Source of the DNA: Lampropedia aestuarii
GTDB lineage: Bacteria; Pseudomonadota; Gammaproteobacteria; Burkholderiales; Burkholderiaceae_C
Assembly (NCBI RefSeq): GCF_004803635.1
Contig: NZ_SSWX01000001.1
Location: forward strand, 248,001 to 312,000
DNA: 64,000 nucleotides
Reading direction: 5' to 3'
Within the stretch, counting starts at the first letter, position 1. Each line of letters opens with the position of its first letter. The notes under the pieces are model-generated. The model ran no database searches. It was not told the origin of the DNA and saw only the letters and a program-made list of their open reading frames with translations. Positions 46,362-54,101 of the stretch are shown here, piece after piece. The position numbers and the translations under genes were made by a program.

Positions 46362-47486
46362 ATGAATCACCTCGCCAGTCTTGCCCCTATTTCGCCCATC
46401 GAAGACATCATTGAAGAGATGCGAGCAGGTCGGATGGTGGTCTTAATTGATGAAGAAGACCGCGAAAACGAAGGCGATCTGGTCTTGGCTGCTGACCACG
46501 TCACGCCCGAAGCCATCAACTTCATGGCCAAATACGCACGTGGCCTGATTTGCCTGACTCTCACACGTGAGCGCTGCCAGTTGCTGAACTTGCCACCTAT
46601 GGCCAAGAAAAACGGCACCCAGTTTGACACGGCCTTCACCGTTTCGATCGAAGCAGCAGAAGGTGTGACAACCGGTATTTCTGCCGCCGACCGTGCCCGC
46701 ACGATTGCTGCAGCGGTCGCGCCCAACGCCAAAGCCACAGATTTGGTGCAGCCAGGCCACATATTCCCAGTCCAAGCCGTCGATGGCGGTGTGTTAATGC
46801 GCGCTGGCCACACGGAAGCGGGTTGCGACCTGACGCGTTTGGCTGGCCTGAGCCCTGCCAGCGTGATTTGCGAGATCATGAAAGACGACGGCACGATGGC
46901 CCGTCTGCCCGACTTGCAGGTTTTTGCTGCCGAACATGGCCTCAAAATTGGCACCATTGCCGATTTGATTCACTACCGCAGCAGCCACGAGTCGCTGGTT
47001 GAGCGCGTCAGCTCACGCACATTGGTGACGCACTGGGGCACATTCACAGCCCATGCGTTCCAGGACAGCATGAGCAAAGCCCTGCATTTGGCCTTGGTAC
47101 AAGGCCAGTGGGATGCCAGCGAAGAAATTCCGGTGCGCGTGCACGAGCCGCTGTCACTCCTCGATGCAATGGACGCCCAGCGCGGCCTGCACTCCTGGAG
47201 CCTGCACGAGAGCCTGCAATACATTGATCGCCAAGGAAAGGGCGCAGTGGTATTGCTCAATTGCGGCGAATCGGGCGAGCAGCTACTGGAGCAATTCGAA
47301 GGCCGGGCCCAGCCTAGCCATGCCCCGGCACGCGGACGCATGGATTTACGCACTTACGGCATCGGCGCACAAATTCTTCGCAACCTCGGCGTTGGCCGCA
47401 TGCGTTTATTAGGACAACCAAGACGCCTGCCCAGCATAACTGCCGGCTACAGCCTGGAAATCACCGGCTTTATCAATAAGGAATAA
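46362..47486 (+). CDS. ribB: 3,4-dihydroxy-2-butanone-4-phosphate synthase with degenerate GTP cyclohydrolase II half (RibBX-like)
   Basis: The 374-residue product from ATG 46362 has a complete RibB half (residues 1 to about 205): IEEMRAGRMVVLIDEEDRENEGDLVLAAD, YARGLICLTLTRERCQ, FTVSIEA..GVTTGISAADRA, HIFPVQA..GGVLMRAGHTEAGCDLTRLAG. This converts ribulose 5-phosphate to DHBP for riboflavin synthesis. The second half has the RibA outline (VRVHEPLSLLDAM, RTYGIGAQILRNLGV.RMRLL) but lacks the three zinc cysteines and the RQEGRGIGL active site, so GTP cyclohydrolase II activity is unlikely. Annotation as bifunctional RibBA would be misleading. ribH starts three bases after its stop. Confidence 0.9.
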   Translation: MNHLASLAPISPIEDIIEEMRAGRMVVLIDEEDRENEGDLVLAADHVTPEAINFMAKYARGLICLTLTRERCQLLNLPPMAKKNGTQFDTAFTVSIEAAEGVTTGISAADRARTIAAAVAPNAKATDLVQPGHIFPVQAVDGGVLMRAGHTEAGCDLTRLAGLSPASVICEIMKDDGTMARLPDLQVFAAEHGLKIGTIADLIHYRSSHESLVERVSSRTLVTHWGTFTAHAFQDSMSKALHLALVQGQWDASEEIPVRVHEPLSLLDAMDAQRGLHSWSLHESLQYIDRQGKGAVVLLNCGESGEQLLEQFEGRAQPSHAPARGRMDLRTYGIGAQILRNLGVGRMRLLGQPRRLPSITAGYSLEITGFINKE

Positions 47487-47489
47487 ACC

Positions 47490-47954
47490 ATGTTTGGAGC
47501 CAACAAAGGCGCTGCCAACCTGCAAGATGGCAGCAAGCTGAGCATTGCGGTCGTGCAAGCACGTTTTAACGAAGACGTCACAGGCGCACTGTGGCAGGCC
47601 ACACAGCAAGAGTTGCTGCAACTGGGCGTGCCCGCCGAGCACATCACCCACATCACGGTCCCCGGTGCTTTGGAGGTGGCCTCCACACTGCAAGTGCTGG
47701 CTGATACTGAAAACTTCGATGCCTTGATTGCATTGGGCTGCATTATCCGCGGCGAGACCTACCACTTCGAGCTGGTCGCCAATGAATCGGGCGCCGCTGT
47801 AACCCGCGTTAGCCTTGACTATGGCATTCCGATTGCGAACGCCATTCTCACGGTTGAGAATATGGAACAGGCAATTGCCCGTCAAACCGAGAAGGGCCGT
47901 GATGCCGCCCGTGTCGCGGTCGAGATGGCCAACCTGTTCGTGCAGATTGCCTAA
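47490..47954 (+). CDS. ribH: 6,7-dimethyl-8-ribityllumazine synthase (RibH1)
   Basis: The 154-residue enzyme condenses DHBP with 5-amino-6-ribitylaminouracil to lumazine, the last intermediate before riboflavin. Signatures: [34 protein letters not shown] (substrate loop), [21 protein letters not shown] with the catalytic His and [18 protein letters not shown]. It follows ribB by three bases and precedes nusB by 10, the widespread ribB-ribH-nusB arrangement. A second, different lumazine synthase homolog lies at 50141-50821. Confidence 0.97.
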   Translation: MFGANKGAANLQDGSKLSIAVVQARFNEDVTGALWQATQQELLQLGVPAEHITHITVPGALEVASTLQVLADTENFDALIALGCIIRGETYHFELVANESGAAVTRVSLDYGIPIANAILTVENMEQAIARQTEKGRDAARVAVEMANLFVQIA

Positions 47955-47964
47955 GAACAACACC

Positions 47965-48432
47965 ATGACCTCGCCAGAAAACACCCCAACACCAAGCAGC
48001 AAAAAAAGCGCGCGTAGCCGTGCGCGTGAATTTGCGCTGCAAGCGCTCTACCAACGCATTGTTGGCAAAAATGACCCACGTGACATTGACATGTTCACAC
48101 GCAACCTCAGCGGTTTTCACAAAGCCGACTCGGCCTTGTACGACGCACTGCTGTATGGCTGCGCAGAGGAATCCCAAACACTGGACGAAGCCATCACCCC
48201 GCTGCTGGATCGCCCACTTGAGGAGCTCTCACCGATTGAGCGCGCGGCAATGTGGATGGCCGTCTACGAATTCAAAAATGCGCTGGATGTGCCTTGGAAA
48301 GTAGTCATCAACGAGTATGTCGAGCTGACCAAGTCCTTTGGTGGCACAGATGGCCACAAATACGTCAACGCTGTATTGAATGGCCTGGCGCCGCAATACC
48401 GCGCCGCCGAGATCAACGCCACCAAAGGCTAA
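47965..48432 (+). CDS. nusB: Transcription antitermination factor NusB
   Basis: The 155-residue all-helical RNA-binding protein acts with NusE/S10 on boxA in rRNA antitermination. After a Ser/Pro/Lys-rich tail it shows [62 protein letters not shown] read as blocks, and [33 protein letters not shown]. The start at ATG 47965 lies 10 bases after the ribH stop. The frame extends upstream inside ribH as a shadow. Confidence 0.96.
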   Translation: MTSPENTPTPSSKKSARSRAREFALQALYQRIVGKNDPRDIDMFTRNLSGFHKADSALYDALLYGCAEESQTLDEAITPLLDRPLEELSPIERAAMWMAVYEFKNALDVPWKVVINEYVELTKSFGGTDGHKYVNAVLNGLAPQYRAAEINATKG

Positions 48433-48658
48433 TTGGACAGTTTGGGGAGGCCCAGCCCACTCCCTCCCACTCCCTAATAGCTGCGCGCTCACACTGAAGC
48501 TGCGCAAAAGCCAGTAGCCCACCCGCAGCGGATGGGCCTGGGTTGCACAATTCAGGTGGCCTCCGTGACCACTTGATCGCCATGCAACAACAGGGCAGCA
48601 CTCTGTGCCCACCCTCCCATTTCTTGACAACGCTGCTGATAGAGCAGCCCATGCAGCC

Positions 48659-49843
48659 ATGACCATTGAACTCTCCGCCCGCGCCAAACGCACCAATCCC
48701 TTTTATGTGATGGAAGTAGGCAAAGCAGCGGCCCAACTGGCCCAGCTGGGCAACGCACCGGAGATGATCTACCTCAATATTGGCGAGCCCGATTTTGGTG
48801 CGCCCGAGCGGGTTCAGCGCGCAGCCATCGCCGCGATTGAGAGCGGCAAAACCCAGTACACCCAAGCACTGGGACTGGACGCCTTGCGGCAATCGATCAG
48901 CCAGTGGTATGCCCAGCGCTTTGGCCTGAACATTGAGGCAGAGCGCATCATCGTCACCGCCGGCGCATCCGCAGCCCTGCACCTGGCCTGCATGGCCTTG
49001 CTCGACCAAGGTGATGAAGTCTTGATGCCTGATCCCGGCTACCCGTGCAACCAGCAGTTTGTGCAAGTCACGGGTGCTGAGGCCAAACGCATTCCTGTCG
49101 ATGCCAGCAGCCGCTTCCAACTCACTGCAGAACAAGTAGCCCAGCACTGGCAAGCGCAAACCCGCGCCGTGCTATTGGCCTCGCCCTCGAATCCAACCGG
49201 CACATCGATTGCCACCGACGCGCTCAAAGCCATTGTCAGCGAGGTGCGCAAACAAGGTGGCATCACCTTGGTCGACGAAATTTATCTGGGCCTGTCCTAT
49301 GACGAGGCCTACGGCCAATCGGCATTGGCCTTGGGCGATGACATCATCAGCATCAACAGCTTTAGCAAATACTTCAATATGACCGGTTGGCGGCTGGGCT
49401 GGCTGGTTGTGCCGCGCGACTTGGTCGAGCCCATCGAGCGCTTGGCACAAAACCTCTTCATTTGCCCCAGCACAATTGCCCAGCAAGCCGCGCTGGAATG
49501 CTTTCACCCAGACAGCCTGGCCGAATATGAACGCCGCCGCGCGCTGTTCCGTGAACGCCGCGACATGTTCTGGCCACAGTTGGCCGAATTGGGCTTGCAT
49601 GTACCAGTCGTGCCAGATGGCGCGTTCTACATCTGGGCCGACTGCCGTGAAGCGGCCCAACGCTTGGGCGTACAAGGCAGCTGGGACTTTGCCTTTGGCC
49701 TGCTGGAGCAAGCCCGTATCGCCATTGCGCCTGGCAAAGACTTTGGCGGCCAGGGGATGGAGCACTATGTGCGCTTTTCTACCGCCAACTCAATGGACAA
49801 TTTAAACGAAGCACTGGCGCGCATGCGTAAACTGCTGCGCTGA
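48659..49843 (+). CDS. Class I PLP-dependent aminotransferase
   Basis: The 394-residue fold-type I enzyme shows LNIGEPDFGAPERV (substrate Arg/Gly region), TAGASAALHLACMALLDQGDEVLMPDPGYPCN, LASPSNPTGT, VDEIYLGLSYD, the PLP-Lys in NSFSKYFNMTGWRLGW (near residue 241) and VRFSTANSMDNL near the end. It resembles the alanine/aspartate-type aminotransferases that often follow nusB in Burkholderiales. The substrate is uncertain. ATG 48659 (MTIELSARAKR) is preferred to a GTG at 48605. The 226 bp to nusB has no clear terminator. Confidence 0.9.
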   Translation: MTIELSARAKRTNPFYVMEVGKAAAQLAQLGNAPEMIYLNIGEPDFGAPERVQRAAIAAIESGKTQYTQALGLDALRQSISQWYAQRFGLNIEAERIIVTAGASAALHLACMALLDQGDEVLMPDPGYPCNQQFVQVTGAEAKRIPVDASSRFQLTAEQVAQHWQAQTRAVLLASPSNPTGTSIATDALKAIVSEVRKQGGITLVDEIYLGLSYDEAYGQSALALGDDIISINSFSKYFNMTGWRLGWLVVPRDLVEPIERLAQNLFICPSTIAQQAALECFHPDSLAEYERRRALFRERRDMFWPQLAELGLHVPVVPDGAFYIWADCREAAQRLGVQGSWDFAFGLLEQARIAIAPGKDFGGQGMEHYVRFSTANSMDNLNEALARMRKLLR

Positions 49844-49862
49844 TCCAACCGGGAGTGATGCC

Positions 49863-50171
49863 ATGCCTTATTTCGCCATGAACCGTTTCCGTGTACTTCG
49901 CGGCCACGAAGACACCTTCCTCAACCACTGGAAAAACCGCGACAGCCATTTGGACACCGTGCCCGGCTTTGTGCGTTTCCAATTATTGCAAGGCAAGCAA
50001 ACCGAAGAGCACACGCTGTTCATCTCCCACACTGAGTGGGAGAGCGAGCAGACCTTTATCGACTGGACACAATCTGAGGCATTTCGCAAAGCGCATGCCA
50101 ATGCTGGCAAAGGCACACGCGATATCTATGCAGGCCCGCCTCAGTTGGAGCTGTTCAAGGTCGTGCTCTGA
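49863..50171 (+). CDS. Antibiotic biosynthesis monooxygenase (ABM/HmoB-like) domain protein
   Basis: The 102-residue ferredoxin-like protein has MNRFRVLRGHEDTFLNHWKNRDSHLDTVPGFVRFQLLQG, read as blocks, then HTLFISHTEWESEQTFIDWTQSEAFRKAHANAG, a pattern of the ABM superfamily close to IsdG/HmoB haem monooxygenases (NRF, W-x-R and SEAFRKAH blocks). It may degrade haem or act on quinones. It starts 19 bases after the aminotransferase, with GGGAG upstream, so it is probably in the same operon. Its last 31 bases overlap the 3' end of the convergent lumazine synthase homolog. Confidence 0.85.
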   Translation: MPYFAMNRFRVLRGHEDTFLNHWKNRDSHLDTVPGFVRFQLLQGKQTEEHTLFISHTEWESEQTFIDWTQSEAFRKAHANAGKGTRDIYAGPPQLELFKVVL

Positions 50172-50821
50172 GCGCCACGCACAGACCACACCGCCGGCTT
50201 GCTCTCTTCAGCAGCCCGCAAGGCCTCATCTGCTACGGCTTGGGCTTGCTGCAACTGAGGCTTTAGCGGCTTGACCACAGCGCAGGCTTGGGTCCAATGC
50301 GAATTTGCAGCGGACTGCCCCTCCTCTGCGCGTGCTTGCCAGCCTTGCAGCACTTGCGCACAGGCGTTCGCCGCTTCACGGCCTTTGACAACAAAATGCT
50401 CGTAGAAAAAGTGGTGGTGTTCCTCGCTGCTGTGGAAGTGGTGAGGCGTCAGCACTACAGACAAGACCGGCACCAAGGTGTCGAGCTGCACGCGCATCAA
50501 CCCATCAATGACTGCGGTTGAGACAAAATCATGGCGGTAAATGCCGCCATCGACGATCAAGCCAAACGCGACGATCACGTCATACTGGCCAGACTGGGCC
50601 AATAGCTTGGCCTGCAGCGGAATCTCAAGCACCCCTGGCACGTGCATCAGATCGCACTGGGCCTGTGGCAGTTGAGCGGCCAAACTTTCCACAAACGAGC
50701 CCGTGGCGCGCGCGACGATGTCCGCATGCCAGGACGCGGCCAACAGCGCAATGCGCGGCTGCGGGCCAGAGTGCTGCGTAGGGGCCAAACGGGGAGTAAT
50801 CAAAGACGACAACTGATTCAT
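50141..50821 (-). CDS. ribH2: Second lumazine synthase homolog (RibH2-type), riboswitch-controlled
   Basis: The 226-residue protein has a lumazine synthase core of about 150 residues: IALLAASWHADIVARATGSFVESLA, MHVPGVLEIPLQAKLLAQSGQYDVIVAFGLIVDGGIYRHDFVSTAVIDGL, read as blocks, then VPVLSVVLTPHHFHSSEEHHHFFYEHFVVKGREAANA. The last, HF-HH-rich block marks the RibH2-type paralogs (as in rhizobia and Brucella) rather than the canonical GxxTxHFE form at 47490. An Ala/Gln-rich C-terminal tail follows. An FMN riboswitch lies upstream (50964-51135). It is presumably a riboflavin biosynthetic or flavin-binding paralog used at low FMN. Confidence 0.88.
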   Translation of the reverse strand: MNQLSSLITPRLAPTQHSGPQPRIALLAASWHADIVARATGSFVESLAAQLPQAQCDLMHVPGVLEIPLQAKLLAQSGQYDVIVAFGLIVDGGIYRHDFVSTAVIDGLMRVQLDTLVPVLSVVLTPHHFHSSEEHHHFFYEHFVVKGREAANACAQVLQGWQARAEEGQSAANSHWTQACAVVKPLKPQLQQAQAVADEALRAAEESKPAVWSVRGAQSTTLNSSN

Positions 50822-50963
50822 GGTTTTCCTTTAAACCTGGTGGAAATACAGAATCAGGGCTGAGCTCGCCCCCATCAAAGGCATCGAACTGTAACTGTGC
50901 AAAAGCACAAAGCAGCGCACCAACACACACAGGTGCTGGATGCCCAAACCATTCAATGGGTGC

Positions 50964-51135
50964 GTTTCTCTTTCATCCGGACTATGACCGTCGGCTCTGG
51001 GATCGCACCAGATCTGCTGACCTTGAGGGAGCATGCAGCCCACCATCAAGCGCTCGCGGGCTAGGCAGCAGACCACGTATCAATACGCAAGCAGCACCAT
51101 TACCGCCGGTGGGGAATTACACCCCGCCCTGAGAA
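50964..51135 (-). promoter_or_regulatory. FMN riboswitch (RFN element) upstream of ribH2
   Basis: On the minus strand, from 51135, the sequence shows the RFN hallmarks in order: TTCTCAGGGCGGGGTGTAA, TTCCCCACCGGCGGTAAT, a variable arm, AGCCCGCGAGCGC, then GATCTGGTGCGATCCCAGAG, CCGACGGTCATAGTCCGGAT and GAAAGAGAAAC ending near 50964. The conserved pieces and their order match the FMN aptamer. About 140 bases separate it from the ribH2 ATG; the expression platform probably lies there. Binding of FMN would switch ribH2 off. Confidence 0.96.
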
Positions 51136-51268
51136 ACTACCGAACACAGCGACCTTCACATCTTGAAGAATGGCTGAATCCAGTGCCAGCCATTATAAGC
51201 AGCTATCGCCTCCCCTGCACGCCCCTTCCCAGCGCTCAACATCCTTGGTTTAAGAGCCGGTTTACGAT

Positions 51269-51880
51269 TTAAGCTAGCAAGCCCTGGTACTGCAAGGAAT
51301 CCACAAACACCTGCCACAAAGCCTTGGCTCGTTTGGTCATACGGGCCTTATCAACATACACCAACTCCACATACAAGCTATCAACAACACCCACGTAAGC
51401 GGTAGCAAAGAGGTTCATCTGTGCAGTCGTCGCCTCAGGGGCTGCTTGGCGCAATTGCACTTTAAAGCCCTGCTCTACGGCATGCAAAAAGCCGTCATAG
51501 ACTTTGCCAACGTCAGCTTTGAGCGCAACTGGGGGCAAAAACGCCGCGCGCAGCAAAAAACGCAAGTGCACCGAATCTTCATAGCGCTTGGCGATGCTGT
51601 AAATAAACGACGCCCCTGGCCCTGCGAGCGCGCTAGCACCACGCGGCTTCGCCGTTTTTTGCAAAGCATTGGCAGCAAAGGCCATTTCCTGCTCAGCCGC
51701 ATCATGCAGCACCTGCAAATACAACGCATCTTTGCTGGCCACATGCGAGTACAGAGACGCCTTTTTAATGCCCACCATCAATGCGATCTCATTGAGAGAG
51801 GCGCCGTCATAACCCGCCACCGCAAAGTGGGCCACCGCAGCTTCACACACCCGTTCAAATGCAGCCGATTTCACTGTCAT
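51269..51880 (-). CDS. TetR/AcrR-family transcriptional regulator
   Basis: The 203-residue protein has the N-terminal TetR helix-turn-helix: AAFERVCEAAVAHFAVAGYDGASLNEIALMVGIKKASLYSHVASKDALYLQVL, read as blocks (recognition helix KKASLYSHVASK). A variable all-helical ligand domain follows, as in drug-responsive repressors. It lies 25 bp downstream of the Bcr/CflA efflux gene on the same strand, so it probably controls that operon, including itself, through the palindrome near 53172-53189. Confidence 0.92.
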   Translation of the reverse strand: MTVKSAAFERVCEAAVAHFAVAGYDGASLNEIALMVGIKKASLYSHVASKDALYLQVLHDAAEQEMAFAANALQKTAKPRGASALAGPGASFIYSIAKRYEDSVHLRFLLRAAFLPPVALKADVGKVYDGFLHAVEQGFKVQLRQAAPEATTAQMNLFATAYVGVVDSLYVELVYVDKARMTKRAKALWQVFVDSLQYQGLLA

Positions 51881-51905
51881 ATGGCCTTGCCCCTTGATAT
51901 TGAAG

Positions 51906-53150
51906 TTAGTGATGCCGTAAGTCTACTTGCACACCCGCTCGCTGCACACGCAAAAAACTCAACACCGTGAAAAACAATGCGGACATGCCAATCACAATCA
52001 GCGAGCCTAACCAATACAGCGTGCTTGTTTGCACGGCTACTGCCGCCAGAGGCGTGGCCGCAGCCCCCAGCAGCAAGGGTGCCGCGCCCAATATCGCGGC
52101 ACTCGCCCCCAAAGCGGTAGTGCGTGATGCCAGGGCCAGCGCCATCAAGGTCGCCTCTGCCACCCCCAGGGCGGCCATTGCAATGAACATGCCGGCAACC
52201 ACGCCCATCAAGCCCAAGCCTAGCAGCGCGCTCAAAGTGCTAATGACCGCCCCCACTACCAGGCCACACACGCCCAACAGGGCCAACAGCTCGACACGGC
52301 AGTGTGTCACCAAGCGGGCACTGCCCATCGCCCCAAGCAGCATGGCAATGCCGGTGGCGCCAAACACCACACCAAACGCGCGGGTCGTCAAACCAAAATG
52401 CGTTTGGTAGGCATACGACGCCCCGCCAATGTAGAAGAACAACAAGAAAAACACCAAGGACAATGACAGCGCCGGGAGGATGAAACTGCGTGAGCTCAGG
52501 ATTTCGCCATAACTTGCCAAGACCGTCCTCAAACGCAAAGGGCTGCGCCGGTGCACGGGCAAGGTTTCACGCAACGACAGCAACGTATTGAGAAACACCA
52601 GCACGCCAAGCAAAGCCAGCACCACAAACACCATGCGCCAGCCCCATTGCGCGCCGATCAGGCCGCCAACAGCCGGGGCAAATACAGGCACAATGCCCTG
52701 AATGGTCATCAGTATTGCAAACAATTGCGCCGCAATAATGCCTTCGGCCACATCCCGCACACTGCTCATGACGGTGACAATCGCCAAAGACGCCGCCAGG
52801 CCTTGTAGCAGACGCGCCAACATCAAACTCTCAATCGAAGGTGCGAGTGCGGCATAGACCGTGGCCAATACAAAACCGAGCAGCGCCAGCAGCAGCGGCT
52901 TGCGCCTACCGCAAGCATCCACCACGGGGCCAAAAAACAGCTGCCCGATCCCCATTGCCATCAAGAAAATGGTCAGCGTCAGCTGCACCGAGGCAAACGG
53001 TGTATTGAACTGACGCGCCATCTCGGGCATCGAGGGCAAATACATATCAATCGACGCGGGCCCAAGCAGCATGATCAGGCCCAGTGACAGCGCGATGCCC
53101 AGGGGCAGCTGCTGGGCATCGCGCTGTGAATCAGCCTTCGCCATAGTCAT
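51906..53150 (-). CDS. Bcr/CflA-family multidrug efflux MFS transporter
   Basis: The 414-residue inner membrane protein has 12 predicted membrane segments. Family marks are LGPASIDMYLPSMPEMARQFNTPFASVQLTLTIFLMAMGIGQLFFGPVVDACGRRKPLL, read as blocks: the SIDMYLPSMP of TM1, motif A FGPVVDACGRRKPLL, and the TM5 antiporter-type motif QGIVPVFAPAVGGLIG. Relatives export bicyclomycin, chloramphenicol, sulfonamides or arabinose. The start at ATG 53150 has GGAG 7 bases upstream; a second ATG is two codons later. It is co-directional with the TetR gene. Confidence 0.94.
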   Translation of the reverse strand: MTMAKADSQRDAQQLPLGIALSLGLIMLLGPASIDMYLPSMPEMARQFNTPFASVQLTLTIFLMAMGIGQLFFGPVVDACGRRKPLLLALLGFVLATVYAALAPSIESLMLARLLQGLAASLAIVTVMSSVRDVAEGIIAAQLFAILMTIQGIVPVFAPAVGGLIGAQWGWRMVFVVLALLGVLVFLNTLLSLRETLPVHRRSPLRLRTVLASYGEILSSRSFILPALSLSLVFFLLFFYIGGASYAYQTHFGLTTRAFGVVFGATGIAMLLGAMGSARLVTHCRVELLALLGVCGLVVGAVISTLSALLGLGLMGVVAGMFIAMAALGVAEATLMALALASRTTALGASAAILGAAPLLLGAAATPLAAVAVQTSTLYWLGSLIVIGMSALFFTVLSFLRVQRAGVQVDLRHH

Positions 53151-53171
53151 ATCCAAACTCCAAAACAATTA

Positions 53172-53189
53172 CTACCTACCGGTAGTTTA
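53172..53189. promoter_or_regulatory. Palindromic operator candidate for the adjacent TetR regulator
   Basis: CTACCTACCGGTAGTTTA contains the perfect palindrome CTACCGGTAG at 53176-53185, with further matching outer bases. It lies 22 bases upstream of the efflux gene start at 53150, in the position expected for a repressor site. TetR-family operators are commonly short palindromes of this kind. Assignment to this regulator is inference from position. Confidence 0.55.
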
Positions 53190-53380
53190 TAAAAGAAGGA
53201 AATTGTATGACTTCAAAGTAAACCGTCAAGGCTTTTCACGCAGAGACCGCACATAAAAGGAGACAGCCAACCCAATGTGACTCATGCAGCTACAGCACAG
53301 CCGTGCACTGCAAAGGCCAGCCGCTCAGGAGAGCAAGACACGCCAAACCACGCAAATTCAACCAACTAACGATTGGTCGC

Positions 53381-54001
<621 letters not shown>

Positions 54002-54027
54002 AAGCGCAGGTTTTGACACCTGCGCTT
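54002..54027 (-). terminator. Terminator of slt
   Basis: AAGCGCAGGT (54002-54011), loop TTTGAC, ACCTGCGCTT (54018-54027): a 10 bp perfect stem. On the minus strand it is followed by a T-rich run (TTTTTC). It lies 75 bases downstream of the lytic transglycosylase stop. Confidence 0.85.
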
Positions 54028-54101
54028 GTGTGGCCAGGAGCCTGGCAAGGCGTTTTCAAACTGCCTTGGCCAAGGCTTGGCAGGCTAACAAGCCGCCGCC
54101 A

